Shown here: piece by piece, positions 26,113 through 34,775 of the stretch
Layout: every line of letters starts with the position of its first letter
Numbering within the stretch: position 1 is the first letter of the stretch
From: Roseovarius confluentis
GTDB taxonomy: Bacteria; Pseudomonadota; Alphaproteobacteria; Rhodobacterales; Rhodobacteraceae
Assembly (NCBI RefSeq): GCF_002917925.1
Contig: NZ_PPFE01000011.1
Location: forward strand, 124,001 to 188,000
Direction of reading: 5' to 3'
DNA length: 64,000 nt
Translations under genes and position numbers: made by a program
The notes under the pieces: generated by a model
Seen by the model: only the letters and a program-made list of their open reading frames with translations
The model's database searches: none
Told to the model about the DNA's origin: nothing

Positions 26113-28467
26113 TCAATGACCGTGCGCGAGTGCTCCCTTCGCCATCCGCTCGCCAATCGGTTCACCGCCCGAGGGCCCCGCTTCGACCCGGTGGCCGTTC
26201 AGGAGCCGAAGCGCGTTGGCCACGACAAGCAGAGACACGCCTACATCCGCAGCAATGGCGCCCCACATTGAGGCCATCCCGAACGCGGTCAGCCCGACGA
26301 ACAGCGCCTTGGTCGCCAGCGATATGCCGATATTCTGGTGGATGATCGTCATGGCCCGGCGCGAATGGCCAATAAGCCAGGGTACCTTGCCGATGTCGTC
26401 GGTCATAAGCGCGATGTCGGCCGTCTCGATAGCGGCATCCGATCCGACAGCGCCCATGGCGATGGCATAATGCGCCCGCGCCATGGCCGGTGCGTCGTTC
26501 ACACCGTCGCCGATCATCGCTACCATGTCGTGGCTTTCGACGAGTTCCTCAATGGCCGTCACCTTGTCTTCCGGCAAAAGTTCGGCGCGCACCTCGTCGA
26601 TGCCGACTTCGGCTGCCACCGCGCGCGCGGTGCGTTCGTTGTCGCCCGTCAACATCACGATGGTATCCACACCCTGCGCATGCAGGCGCGCAACGATACC
26701 CTTTGCATCTGGGCGGATGCGGTCGCGAAGCTCCAGTACGCCGGTCACGCCGGCCTTGTCACCCACGGCAACGAGGGTGCTCCCTGTCTCCCCGATCTGA
26801 TCCCGCAGATCCGCCGGAATGGCATTGCCGAACCCTTTCTCTTCGGCGAACCGATCCGAGCCGAGCCAGATAGCGCGCCCGTCGGCGCGTCCTTCCAGAC
26901 CGCGCCCGGGCACGGTGCGGGTGTCCTCTGCGGCAGACACGGAAACACCATCGGCTTTGGCGCGCGAGAGTATGGCGCGTGCCAGCGGGTGTGAAGACCG
27001 CACCTCCAGGCTTGCTGCCAGCGCCATGAGATCGCGTGCGGAAACACCGACCAGTGGGTGAACCGCCGCCACCTCAGGCTCTCCCATGGTGATCGTCCCG
27101 GTCTTGTCCATCGCCAGTGCCGTGGTCCGCCCCGGCGCTTCGACATAGGCGCCGCCCTTGATGAGCACCCCCGCCCGTGCCGACGCGGTCAGCGCCGCAA
27201 CGATGGAAACCGGCGTAGAAATGACCAACGCGCAAGGACATGCGATGACCAGAAGGACCAGGGCATTGTAGAACCAGTAGTCCCAGGCGCCGCCGAGCAG
27301 GAGTGGTGGCACCAGCGCGATGGTGATCGCCAGAGCCATCACGATTGGTGTGTAGATGCGCGCGAACTTGGCCACCCACTGTTCGACCGGCGCGCGGCGG
27401 GCATGGGCATCGCCTACCATGCGAATGATTTTCGCGAGCACCGTATCCGAGGCGGCCTTCGTCGCCCGCACCGTCAGTGTGCCTTCGCCGTTGATCGTGC
27501 CGGCATAGACCTCTTCGCCGGGTTCCTTGGGTACTAGCGCGCTTTCCCCAGTAATTGGGGCCTGATCGACGGCCCCTGCCCCGTCCACGACCTCACCGTC
27601 GAGGGGGATCCGGTCGCCGCCGCGCACGATAAACCTTGCATTGACTGCCACAGCCGCAGCCGGAACGTCGGATTCCGATCCGTCTTCGTAAAGGACCCGC
27701 GCCGTTGGCGGCGCCAGATCGAGGAGCGCGGAAACCGCGTTACGCGCCCGCCCCACGCTCCAGCTCTCAAGATAGAGAGAGAGCGAAAAAAAGAAGGCGA
27801 CCGTCGCAGCCTCAAAAAACTCTCCGAGGCTGATGGCGCCGGCGACGGCCAGCACCATGAGCAGGTTCATGTCGGGGCTAAGCCTCCGCGCCGAAGACCA
27901 GGCCTTGGGCGCGACAAGCCAAACTCCGAAAAGAATCGCGAGGGCGAAGATCCCTGCTTCCGCCATGGGCATCGGCACATCGCCATGGCCCGCAAAGAGC
28001 CCGAGCGCGCCACCCATGCCGGTCTCGACCATGTGAAAAAGGAATCCCGCCCCCCAGAAGCCGCCGCTCAACGAGGTAAAGCGCTTCTGACGTGCCAGAT
28101 GCGCGGCCTGGTCCTCTGCTGCGTTGTCGGCATCCCAAGGCTTCGCGCTCATGCCGGTCGTTGCGACCAACTGCGTGACCTCGTCGTCTGGTATCCTCTT
28201 GGCGCTATCGAGGATGGTCATTCGCCCGTTGATAACGTCGAATGCCAGGTGTTCGGTTCCGCCCACTTTCGGCCCGACAACCCGGTTCAGGATCGCCACC
28301 TCTTCGGCGCAATCGAGCCCGGAGACCTGAAAGCTCCTTCCGCCGGACGGCGCTAGCCCAGCCGACGCAACATCACTGTTCGCATCGCAACAGGATTTGC
28401 CTGTTGCGTGAGGTTGCTTTTGATCACTCCGGTGGCTGTGATCGTTGCGGTTGCCATCAAAAGACAT
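26113..28467 (-). CDS. zntA: Zn/Cd/Pb/Co-exporting P1B-type ATPase
   Basis: This 784-aa pump has a Cys/His-rich N-terminal tail (HATGKSCCDAN), a divergent HMA domain centred on SGLDCAEEVA, eight predicted helices, the membrane metal site ACPCALVISTP, the phosphorylation motif DKTGT and the hinge [13 protein letters not shown] with the CAEE-type HMA fits the ZntA/CadA divalent group rather than Cu pumps. It has its own MerR-type promoter directly upstream and probably co-transcribes the L,D-transpeptidase downstream. Confidence 0.93.
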   Translation of the reverse strand: MSFDGNRNDHSHRSDQKQPHATGKSCCDANSDVASAGLAPSGGRSFQVSGLDCAEEVAILNRVVGPKVGGTEHLAFDVINGRMTILDSAKRIPDDEVTQLVATTGMSAKPWDADNAAEDQAAHLARQKRFTSLSGGFWGAGFLFHMVETGMGGALGLFAGHGDVPMPMAEAGIFALAILFGVWLVAPKAWSSARRLSPDMNLLMVLAVAGAISLGEFFEAATVAFFFSLSLYLESWSVGRARNAVSALLDLAPPTARVLYEDGSESDVPAAAVAVNARFIVRGGDRIPLDGEVVDGAGAVDQAPITGESALVPKEPGEEVYAGTINGEGTLTVRATKAASDTVLAKIIRMVGDAHARRAPVEQWVAKFARIYTPIVMALAITIALVPPLLLGGAWDYWFYNALVLLVIACPCALVISTPVSIVAALTASARAGVLIKGGAYVEAPGRTTALAMDKTGTITMGEPEVAAVHPLVGVSARDLMALAASLEVRSSHPLARAILSRAKADGVSVSAAEDTRTVPGRGLEGRADGRAIWLGSDRFAEEKGFGNAIPADLRDQIGETGSTLVAVGDKAGVTGVLELRDRIRPDAKGIVARLHAQGVDTIVMLTGDNERTARAVAAEVGIDEVRAELLPEDKVTAIEELVESHDMVAMIGDGVNDAPAMARAHYAIAMGAVGSDAAIETADIALMTDDIGKVPWLIGHSRRAMTIIHQNIGISLATKALFVGLTAFGMASMWGAIAADVGVSLLVVANALRLLNGHRVEAGPSGGEPIGERMAKGALAHGH

Positions 28468-28499
28468 GGATTGACCTCGGGATTCATTGATTCCACATT

Positions 28500-28530
28500 G
28501 CTATAGCTCCTAAAGCAACTAGAGCATCAA
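28500..28530 (-). promoter_or_regulatory. MerR-type promoter of zntA
   Basis: On the minus strand TTGATG (28525-28530), a 19-bp spacer with CTCTAGTTGCTTTAGGA, and TATAGC (28500-28505). The spacer sequence resembles ZntR/PbrR operators and the scsB, ccm and sco promoters of this window. Confidence 0.8.
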
Positions 28531-28624
28531 GAGTTAGAATAGGACGTTTCATGCAGAAAATTGCAGCGTCCGAACGTTCACCGCACCACTAAGGCGCGAT
28601 GAAATCAGAAAGAGCGGGTTAAAA

Positions 28625-28894
28625 ATGCAAAAACGACAAGCGCCTATCATTGCAGCAATTCTGGTACTCGCCGGCTGCGCGGTGCCGCCGACAGATGATG
28701 GCGCTCAGAACAAGGTTGGCAATGTTCCCGCGTCTGTAGCGGCACTTGCTGCACCCGGTCAGGATCTCACGTCGGCTCGTCGACTTCCGGAAGATGGGTG
28801 CTACTGGTATCAGCACAGTGGACCAGTAGAGACCACTTTGGTACCTCTTCGCGCGGCCGGCGGCGGACCAATCTGCACGTCTCTCCAGTCTTGA
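28625..28894 (+). CDS. Small putative lipoprotein
   Basis: This 89-aa protein has a leader ending in the lipobox LAGC (Cys about 18) and a mature part with two further Cys (DGCYWYQ, PICTSL). It is divergent from zntA and convergent with an L,D-transpeptidase gene. No family recognised; possibly a metal-responsive outer-membrane lipoprotein (inference). Confidence 0.65.
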   Translation: MQKRQAPIIAAILVLAGCAVPPTDDGAQNKVGNVPASVAALAAPGQDLTSARRLPEDGCYWYQHSGPVETTLVPLRAAGGGPICTSLQS

Positions 28895-28941
28895 TTTGCT
28901 TGTCCAGAGGGTCGCGGATGCGTCGAGTTCAGTGCACGCCT

Positions 28942-29604
28942 TCAACTTTGCGCTGTCACACTATCCTCGGCCGAGTAAAGAAACGCTGTCGAACCTATCT
29001 TGACGTTGGGATAAAGTTCGTTGATGTGAGCCATGACCATCCGGACGCAGCCAGAACTTGCGCGACCGCCGATGCTTTTTGGATACGGTGTGCCATGGAT
29101 ACGTAGATAGCTATCCCTACTGCCGACAAAAAGATAAAGCGCACGTGACCCAAGTGCGTTGGTCGGGCCAGGTTCCATACCATCTGCGTATTGCTCGTAC
29201 TCCGGATTGCGTTCAATCATGTTTTTGGTTGGCGTCCAATGAGGCCATTTCACCTTCCGCTTAATCGTATAAGTTCCCGGCTCATAAAGGTCGCCCTTTG
29301 CAATGGCCACGCCGTAGCGCATTGCAGTTCCACCTTTTTCGATGTGGTAGAGGTATCGCGCCACTGCGTCCACGTGGATGTCGCCCGGCACGAGATTGCG
29401 CTTCGCAACGACGCGCTGCGGCAAAAACCTTGGATGCAGACCCCATGGGTTAGTCGTGGCTGGCTCGTAGCCGAACGGTGTGACTTGCGTGTCCCAAGCC
29501 GCCTTTTGTGATTCTGTTGGCCACGTATCGGCAAAGAGCGGCTGAGCGATTGAGGCCGAGAATAGCGCAGTCGTTGTCTGGATGAAGTGGCGTCTCGTCA
29601 GCAT
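28942..29604 (-). CDS. L,D-transpeptidase (YkuD), TAT-type leader
   Basis: This 220-aa protein has a leader LTRRHFIQTT and a YkuD domain in which the catalytic His and Cys lie in IHGTPYPKSIGGRASSGCVR. It would form 3-3 cross-links in peptidoglycan. A MerR-type promoter sits about 120 bp upstream. It is similar in layout to the next copy at 30070. Confidence 0.9.
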   Translation of the reverse strand: MLTRRHFIQTTTALFSASIAQPLFADTWPTESQKAAWDTQVTPFGYEPATTNPWGLHPRFLPQRVVAKRNLVPGDIHVDAVARYLYHIEKGGTAMRYGVAIAKGDLYEPGTYTIKRKVKWPHWTPTKNMIERNPEYEQYADGMEPGPTNALGSRALYLFVGSRDSYLRIHGTPYPKSIGGRASSGCVRMVMAHINELYPNVKIGSTAFLYSAEDSVTAQS

Positions 29605-29727
29605 TTTTCTGTTTCCTTCGCAAGATTTTACTAAAGGATAAAATATATCCTTAACGCGTCTCTACTTGCCCAGGAAGGAATGAGGCATCGTCAGCAACCT
29701 TCCCAAGGTCTAGTTCAGTACATTTTC

Positions 29728-29758
29728 GTTGTAACTCCTAAAGCTCCTAAACGTTCAA
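29728..29758 (-). promoter_or_regulatory. MerR-type promoter of an L,D-transpeptidase gene
   Basis: On the minus strand TTGAAC (29753-29758), a 19-bp spacer with GTTTAGGAGCTTTAGGA, and TACAAC (29728-29733). It shares the AGnnGCTnnAGGA core with the zntA, ccm and sco promoters. The rest of 29759-30069 holds no recognised gene. Confidence 0.7.
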
Positions 29759-30069
29759 GGAAAAAGTTCTGCGAACACGATTCCCACTAACCCAGCCTCG
29801 TCGCGTGAAAAGCCAGCTGATCCAATTACTTCTCAAGGGGCAGACGAAGCTTTTTTCAGCCTATTTCCGAGCCACAGCCTCCAGTCAGGGTCAGACAGGC
29901 TAACAATTGGTTGATCCTTGCGAAAGTAGGCTTCGACGTAAAACATTGGTCCAAATTCTGCATGCGAACAGGATACGATTGCATCATTCATGTGGGTATC
30001 AAAACCTCACGGGGTGAGACATGCGCCGCGTACATTCGTTTCGCTGACCTCAAGTTGCAAACGACTTTT

Positions 30070-30666
30070 TCAAATGCCGTTCAGTTTGGGGTAAAGATAA
30101 ACGCGTGCACCTATCGCAACACGATCGTACAGGTCCTTTACGTGCTTATTGGTGAGGCGGGCACATCCGTTCGAAACGGCCGACCCGATGGTTTCTGGTG
30201 CGTTGGTTCCATGGATTCGAAGATAGGTGTCTCGGCCGTCATCATCGTATAAATAGATCGCTCGCGCGCCGAGAGGATTATTCGGTCCTCCCTTCAAACC
30301 GTTTCTAAATCGTGCATACTTATTCGGCTCTCTTTGGATCATGGCGTTGGTCGGCCGCCACCACGGCCATTTGGCTTTGCGCGCTACTGTGAACACGCCT
30401 GATTCGTACAAATCCTTGCGTCCAACTCCTACTCCGTAGCGGATCGCCATACCTTCTTCGAGCATGAAATACAAAAAAAAATCATCCGGTACTAAATGCA
30501 GATCTCCGGGCAGCCAATCCGTCCGACGTGCGTTTACCAGTTGAGGAAGAAAACGTTCTGGAAAAGAGGGTTGACTTGCTGCACCAGTCATAGGAACCAA
30601 CACGCTGGCTGCACTGGTAGATACGAACATTCGCCTGCTAAAGTTTTTCATTTCGATGTACCCCAC
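30070..30666 (-). CDS. L,D-transpeptidase (YkuD), TAT-type leader (third copy)
   Basis: This 198-aa protein has a leader with SRRMFVST and a YkuD domain with RIHGTNAPETIGSAVSNGCAR. Its catalytic segment and total length match the copy at 28942, so the two are paralogues. No clear MerR-type promoter is seen upstream; the gap 30667-31070 has only short ORFs of no recognised family, including an 85-codon one at 30730-30987 on the minus strand. Confidence 0.87.
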   Translation of the reverse strand: MGYIEMKNFSRRMFVSTSAASVLVPMTGAASQPSFPERFLPQLVNARRTDWLPGDLHLVPDDFFLYFMLEEGMAIRYGVGVGRKDLYESGVFTVARKAKWPWWRPTNAMIQREPNKYARFRNGLKGGPNNPLGARAIYLYDDDGRDTYLRIHGTNAPETIGSAVSNGCARLTNKHVKDLYDRVAIGARVYLYPKLNGI

Positions 30667-31069
30667 TAAATTGAGTTACATGAAATTGCGAACACATCGC
30701 CTCGATAAGTAGAACTCACGATCGTGTGTTCACAACTGCGAGCAGTTCGATTGTTGCTCCGAGGGTACGATCCGAACTTTCCGAAGGGAGATTTGACCAA
30801 AGCATGCCGAGCGCGTATTGGATATCTGCGCGGCAATCCACAACACCGCTCTCCAGCGTGATACAATCTTGCCTCCTCGGTCACGGGCGATAGCGGCGAG
30901 ACGCTTAAGTACTTCGATAGAAACGTGTTCGTCAACTTGCTCCTGATTTGCATCCAAATCGCGAGTGAGAGCTACTGGAAAGCCCACGACGTGTGAACGA
31001 TGACTTTTCGAAGGTTGGATATTGCTTCAACCTATCGTGAGTCCAGCGTCAAGATGTGGTTTCACACCT

Positions 31070-31091
31070 GAGCCGAACGTAGGTTCGACTC
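31070..31091. repeat. 22-bp inverted repeat upstream of a membrane-protein gene
   Basis: GAGCCGAAC-GTAG-GTTCGACTC forms a near-perfect dyad about 80 bp before the start at 31171. It may be an operator or a short hairpin; nothing ties it to a known regulator. Confidence 0.4.
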
Positions 31092-31170
31092 AGTAAAAAG
31101 CTTGGCGCTTGATGCGCGGTCCCGCCTCGCATATTCCGGCGCCAAATCTGCTGAGAAAGGCACGCCTTAT

Positions 31171-31863
31171 ATGACTCTGTCCGCAATCCTGCGTATCGAC
31201 AAAATCCTGCTCGGCATTGTCGCCGCCGTGCTGTTACTTTCGGTCGGTATTTATTTCTACAGCACCGACTATTTCTCGCTCACCTACGCGCGTGAAGACG
31301 GCTTGGTGGAGTACGGCACTGCTCTCTTTCTCTGCGTGGCCAGCGTCGTCCTGGTGATGAACGCGCGGTCGCTAAAGGCGCGCGGCGCGGGCCTCGCCTT
31401 CGCCTGCACGCTGTTCTATGCGCTTCTCTTCTTCTTTGCCGCGGGCGAGGAGATTTCCTGGGGCCAACGTATAATCGGCTGGGAAACCGGCGAGACCTTC
31501 GAGGAGATGAACAAGCAGCAGGAAACGAACCTGCACAACCTGATTGTGCCCACGCCTTGGGGCGATTTCCACCTCGCCAAGACGCTCTTCGGTCCGATCC
31601 TAACGTTAATCGTGCTGGTCTACATTACCGTGCTGCCACTGCTCTACTCGCGCGTCAGCTGGATCAAACGTGCCGCCAATCACATTGCCGCCCCGGTGCC
31701 CGGCACACGTCACGCAATGCTCGCCGTTGCAGCAAGCCTGGTGATTGCGGTCATCGACGTTCCTCGCAAATGGGAGGTCTACGAGTTGGTCTTCTCGCTC
31801 CTGGCAACCTCGATCTTCCTCCTGCCGCAGAACAGTAAACACACGACTTTCTTGGAGGCGTGA
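31171..31863 (+). CDS. Conserved integral membrane protein with an EEISWGQR motif
   Basis: This 230-aa protein with about six membrane helices has a conserved cluster FAAGEEISWGQRIIGWET followed by KQQETNLHNL, the most polar part of an otherwise hydrophobic protein and probably its active or binding site. The ATG at 31171 was preferred to an upstream in-frame start because it begins directly before helix 1. Function unknown to me. Confidence 0.75.
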   Translation: MTLSAILRIDKILLGIVAAVLLLSVGIYFYSTDYFSLTYAREDGLVEYGTALFLCVASVVLVMNARSLKARGAGLAFACTLFYALLFFFAAGEEISWGQRIIGWETGETFEEMNKQQETNLHNLIVPTPWGDFHLAKTLFGPILTLIVLVYITVLPLLYSRVSWIKRAANHIAAPVPGTRHAMLAVAASLVIAVIDVPRKWEVYELVFSLLATSIFLLPQNSKHTTFLEA

Positions 31864-31904
31864 TATGAACCGCGCCGGGTTTGCCGGAGGCTGATTGATC
31901 TTAG

Positions 31905-32272
31905 CTACGCGGCCATGTCTGATGTTTCCAGAGTCGCGTAATAGTTTGCTTCGACCTCTCTTGGCGGAATGTATACGATGGGTTCGAGAAGACGGCGGTT
32001 GTTGAACCAATTCACCCAATACAGGGTCGCGTATTCGACTGCATCGAAACTGCGCCATGGCCCGCGTCGGTGGATGACCTCAGCATTGAACAGGCCATTG
32101 GCCGTCTCGGCCAGGGCATTGTCATAACTGTCGCAAACGCTTCCCACGGAAGGTTCTACCCCCGCCTCTGCGAGTCGCTCGGTATAGCGAATGGACAGCA
32201 ATTGCGATCCGCGATCCGAGTGAAGCACCAGGCCTGATCCGGGTTGTCTCTGAAGAACGGCCTGTTGGAGGG
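31905..32272 (-). pseudogene. IS3-family transposase (orfB) C-terminal remnant
   Basis: Residues from VLHSDRGSQ through AETANGLFNAEVIH to WFNNRRLLEPI are the C-terminal half of an IS3-family DDE integrase core. The 5' part is missing: homology stops at 32272, exactly where a 268-bp IS481-derived element begins. Non-functional. Confidence 0.85.
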
Positions 32273-32540
32273 TGTAAGGTGCGGTTACTCGTGGGACATC
32301 CCGTTTGTTGATTATAGCTTCTCTCTGAGCGCTTCGTAAGACGTCTTGACGCCAACGGTAGAAGCTGGATCGATCTATCCCGAAATAGCGGCAAGTCCTG
32401 CGACGTGACCGATCTCCTCCGCATGTCGAAGTATCCGCAACTTGCGTTGGATCTCGCGTTGGTCCTTGGTCATGAACATCTCCTTCGTCCCAAACCTCGG
32501 AGGTTAAAGAAAATGTCCCGCGAGTAACGGCATATCTACA
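32273..32540 (-). mobile_element. 268-bp internally deleted IS481-type element (MITE-like)
   Basis: Both ends match those of the 1,000-bp element at 42556-43555 (TGTAGATATGCCGTTACTCG and TGTAAGGTGCGGTTACTCG). Inside, about the first 180 bp of the transposase region is joined directly to its last 45 bp, losing the catalytic core. No clear target duplication is seen. It could move only with a transposase supplied in trans. Confidence 0.8.
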
Positions 32541-32587
32541 TTGCTCGGCTACCTCCGTAGCGCTTGATTTTATTGCCTCAAATCGTT

Positions 32588-32614
32588 GGGGCCGGGCGTG
32601 TTCGCCTCGGCCCC
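32588..32614 (-). terminator. Strong GC-rich hairpin after the cupredoxin gene
   Basis: GGGGCCGaGGCG and CGCCcGGCCCC form an 11-12 bp stem with a 4-nt loop just downstream of the cupredoxin-CusF stop. There is no good U-run, so the role as terminator is likely but not certain. Confidence 0.6.
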
Positions 32615-32625
32615 ATTGTCTATCT

Positions 32626-33351
32626 TCACTTCACCTGCGTGACAGTAAGCTTTCCCTCAACCCGGTCGGCAACGAACTCGATTTCCTGACCCTCCGCCAT
32701 CTTGGCCATCATTGCTTCGTCAGCGCGGAACACCATGGTCATCGCGGGCATATCAAGGTTGACGAGAGGGCCGTGAATGATTGTGACTTTGCCGGCCTCC
32801 GCGTCGATTTTCTTGATGGTCCCGCTCGTGTACTCCACGTCAGCCTGAGCTATCTGGTCACCGACCGCGACCTCACGGTGCATGCCGGCTTCGTAGTGGC
32901 CCGGGATCAGGCATGCTGCTTCGAACGTACCGGAATTCGCGAAAGTCCAGACAACCTCACCCGACGCGCCCGCATCGAGACGGATACGGTTCGGATCGTC
33001 GTGTTCCATGTCCATCTTGGCCATTTCGATCTTGTGCTCGGCATTGCGCTCGACCGTGTCGAGTACGAACTCATGCTCCAACTCACCCTTGTTGGTGATG
33101 TTGAAGCGGATGGTTTCACCCTCCTTGATGGTCATCTCTTCGCTCTCGATCAGCATCTGGCCCTCATCGTTTTCGAGCAAAGTGACGTCGATTGTGCGAT
33201 CCACCTTGGCGGGGTCACCTGGCATGCCGACCATCATTTCTGTCTGTTCGGTAGGCTGGTTTTCATCATGTCCACCGCCGTGCGTGCCTGTAGCATAGGC
33301 CTGTGTGGAAAGCGCGATCGCGAGGCTTGTTGTCAGAAGAAGGTTTTTCAT
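32626..33351 (-). CDS. Secreted cupredoxin-CusF fusion protein
   Basis: This 241-aa protein has a signal peptide, a Met/His-rich linker, a plastocyanin-like cupredoxin domain (about 50-160, with ELEHEF for the first His and AACLIPGHYEAGM for Cys, His and Met) and a C-terminal CusF-like domain (about 170-241) with the Cu(I) motif region NLDMPAMTMVF. The first binds type 1 copper, the second Cu(I), so it may oxidise and hand over copper in the periplasm. It sits directly after the multicopper oxidase remnant, which suggests the two once formed one operon. Confidence 0.88.
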   Translation of the reverse strand: MKNLLLTTSLAIALSTQAYATGTHGGGHDENQPTEQTEMMVGMPGDPAKVDRTIDVTLLENDEGQMLIESEEMTIKEGETIRFNITNKGELEHEFVLDTVERNAEHKIEMAKMDMEHDDPNRIRLDAGASGEVVWTFANSGTFEAACLIPGHYEAGMHREVAVGDQIAQADVEYTSGTIKKIDAEAGKVTIIHGPLVNLDMPAMTMVFRADEAMMAKMAEGQEIEFVADRVEGKLTVTQVK

Positions 33352-33397
33352 TTCATTTTCCTGTAGGTTGGTTTGGTTAGAGATGACGAAGGGCTGC

Positions 33398-33960
33398 TCA
33401 GCCCTTCGAGGCTGGTTTCTGTGTGAGAATGGTCCTGGGGCTGTTGTTGGAGGCGAATTCAGGCAACTCGCCGGTCCATTCGTAGGCCATCTCGCCCGGG
33501 GGGTTCTCGTACCAGCCGGGATCGGAGTAATCGTCCGCGTCGATGCCGTCCCGCACCTTTACGACCGAAAACATGCCGCCCATCTCGATGGGGCCGTAAG
33601 GGCCCCAACCCGTCATCATCGGGATGGTATTGTCGGGCAGCGGCATTTCCATTTTCGCCATCTCGCCCATCCCGTTCGTACCCATAGGCATGTATTCCGG
33701 CTGGAACTGACGGATCTTCTGCGTCAGCGGCTTCTTGTTGACACCGATGAACGTCGGCACGTCATGGCCCATGGCGTTCATCGTGTGGTGTGACTTGTGA
33801 CAGTGGATCGCCCAGTCACCCAGATGGTCCGCGACGAACTCATAGGCGCGCATCGCGCCCACGGGGATGTCGATGCTCACCTCTGGCCATTGCGCTTCAG
33901 GCGACACCCAGCCGCCGCGTGTGCAGCCCGGTCGATCAGTATGAACGATAAATCTATGCG
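33398..33960 (-). pseudogene. Multicopper oxidase, C-terminal remnant
   Basis: The open part (about 169 codons from a GTG at 33907) carries the C-terminal copper site WAIHCHKSHHTMNAMGH and a Met-rich tail (TNGMGEMAKMEMPL). Readable homology continues a little further upstream in frame without a start codon, and the three N-terminal cupredoxin copper motifs are gone. The stretch 33961-34235 has no recognisable gene apart from a CueR-like box. Not expected to be active. Confidence 0.8.
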
Positions 33961-34106
33961 ACGGACTGGTTTCGCCTGCCGCATGTTCTCCACCGGCTGC
34001 GCTTGCAAAAACTTGCGGCTCGCCGCGACTGCCTTAGCGGTCGAATGAAACCTGTGTCTTTCAAAAAATAGCATATTCAGCCTTTTGAAACGTGGGTACC
34101 TAGCCG

Positions 34107-34137
34107 AGCAAGCTATGCTCCCGCGCTGGAAGGTCAA
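34107..34137 (-). promoter_or_regulatory. CueR/HmrR-like box upstream of the multicopper oxidase remnant
   Basis: On the minus strand TTGACC (34132-34137) is followed by TTCCAGCGCGGGAG, nearly the same as in the copA promoter at 60596. The -10 (CTTGCT) is poor. It looks like the relict copper promoter of the disrupted oxidase-cupredoxin operon. Confidence 0.45.
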
Positions 34138-34235
34138 TAAAAACCAATGCTTTAGAAGCATAATTTTTGTAACGAAATGTATCCTTGATCTTTGTTGGCA
34201 ATCGCGCTTTTTTAATTGTGAAAGGTACGAGACGT

Positions 34236-34571
34236 ATGCGTTTTTTCAAATTGACACGAATGGCTCATATTCTGTCGCTCATCGCCTTGATGGTAGCGGC
34301 CATGCCTTTTATCGGATCTGAAGCTGACTCGCCGCAACAAGATTGGAGCCACGTCGCCGCAATGGACGTTCGTGACTGTGGCGGACATCTTGTGTCGGAC
34401 GATACTATCCCCGGTTGCCGTGGTATGATGGTGCATTGCGTCACTTTTTCTAACGGCGATCATGCGCTAGCCGAACCAAAGCTCCTTATCGTTCACGTTT
34501 ATCATGGCTCGCGCGCGGTCTACGCGGAAAGCTTGACGCCGGAAGCGTCTTCGCCCCCTCCGCGAGTGTGA
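34236..34571 (+). CDS. Small secreted protein of unknown function upstream of copAB
   Basis: This 111-aa protein (ATG at 34236; an upstream ATG adds 17 residues) has a hydrophobic leader (about 8-28) and a mature part with spaced Cys/His/Met: RDCGGH, PGCRGMMVHC. This could bind copper, but no family is recognised. It is read towards copA, about 200 bp upstream of it. Confidence 0.55.
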   Translation: MRFFKLTRMAHILSLIALMVAAMPFIGSEADSPQQDWSHVAAMDVRDCGGHLVSDDTIPGCRGMMVHCVTFSNGDHALAEPKLLIVHVYHGSRAVYAESLTPEASSPPPRV

Positions 34572-34775
34572 ACGGGCTTCGATTCTCATCCCTGCATCAT
34601 ACGGCTAAGGTTTCCGGTCTCGTCCAAAGAAGAAACGGCGTGAACGTGTGACTGGCTCGCCTGTTGGGGTGGTCCTGAAACACCTCGGGTACTCGCGGGG
34701 TCACTCCTTGGAAACTACTCGAGGTCTGCCTTAGTCGGGCGAACCTTCGACTCAATCATCACAAAGGAGAAGAGT

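Noticed and set aside
30730..30987. 85-codon minus-strand ORF upstream of the third L,D-transpeptidase
   Set aside because: No recognised family and no good ribosome site; mentioned only as an unresolved gap.
31022..31052. Possible MerR-type promoter on the minus strand (TTGACG, 19 bp, AAGCAA)
   Set aside because: The -10 is poor and the dyad weak, and it does not share the core of the other sites.
33877..34074. 66-codon minus-strand ORF across the multicopper oxidase remnant edge
   Set aside because: It runs in another frame than the oxidase homology and matches no family that I recognise.
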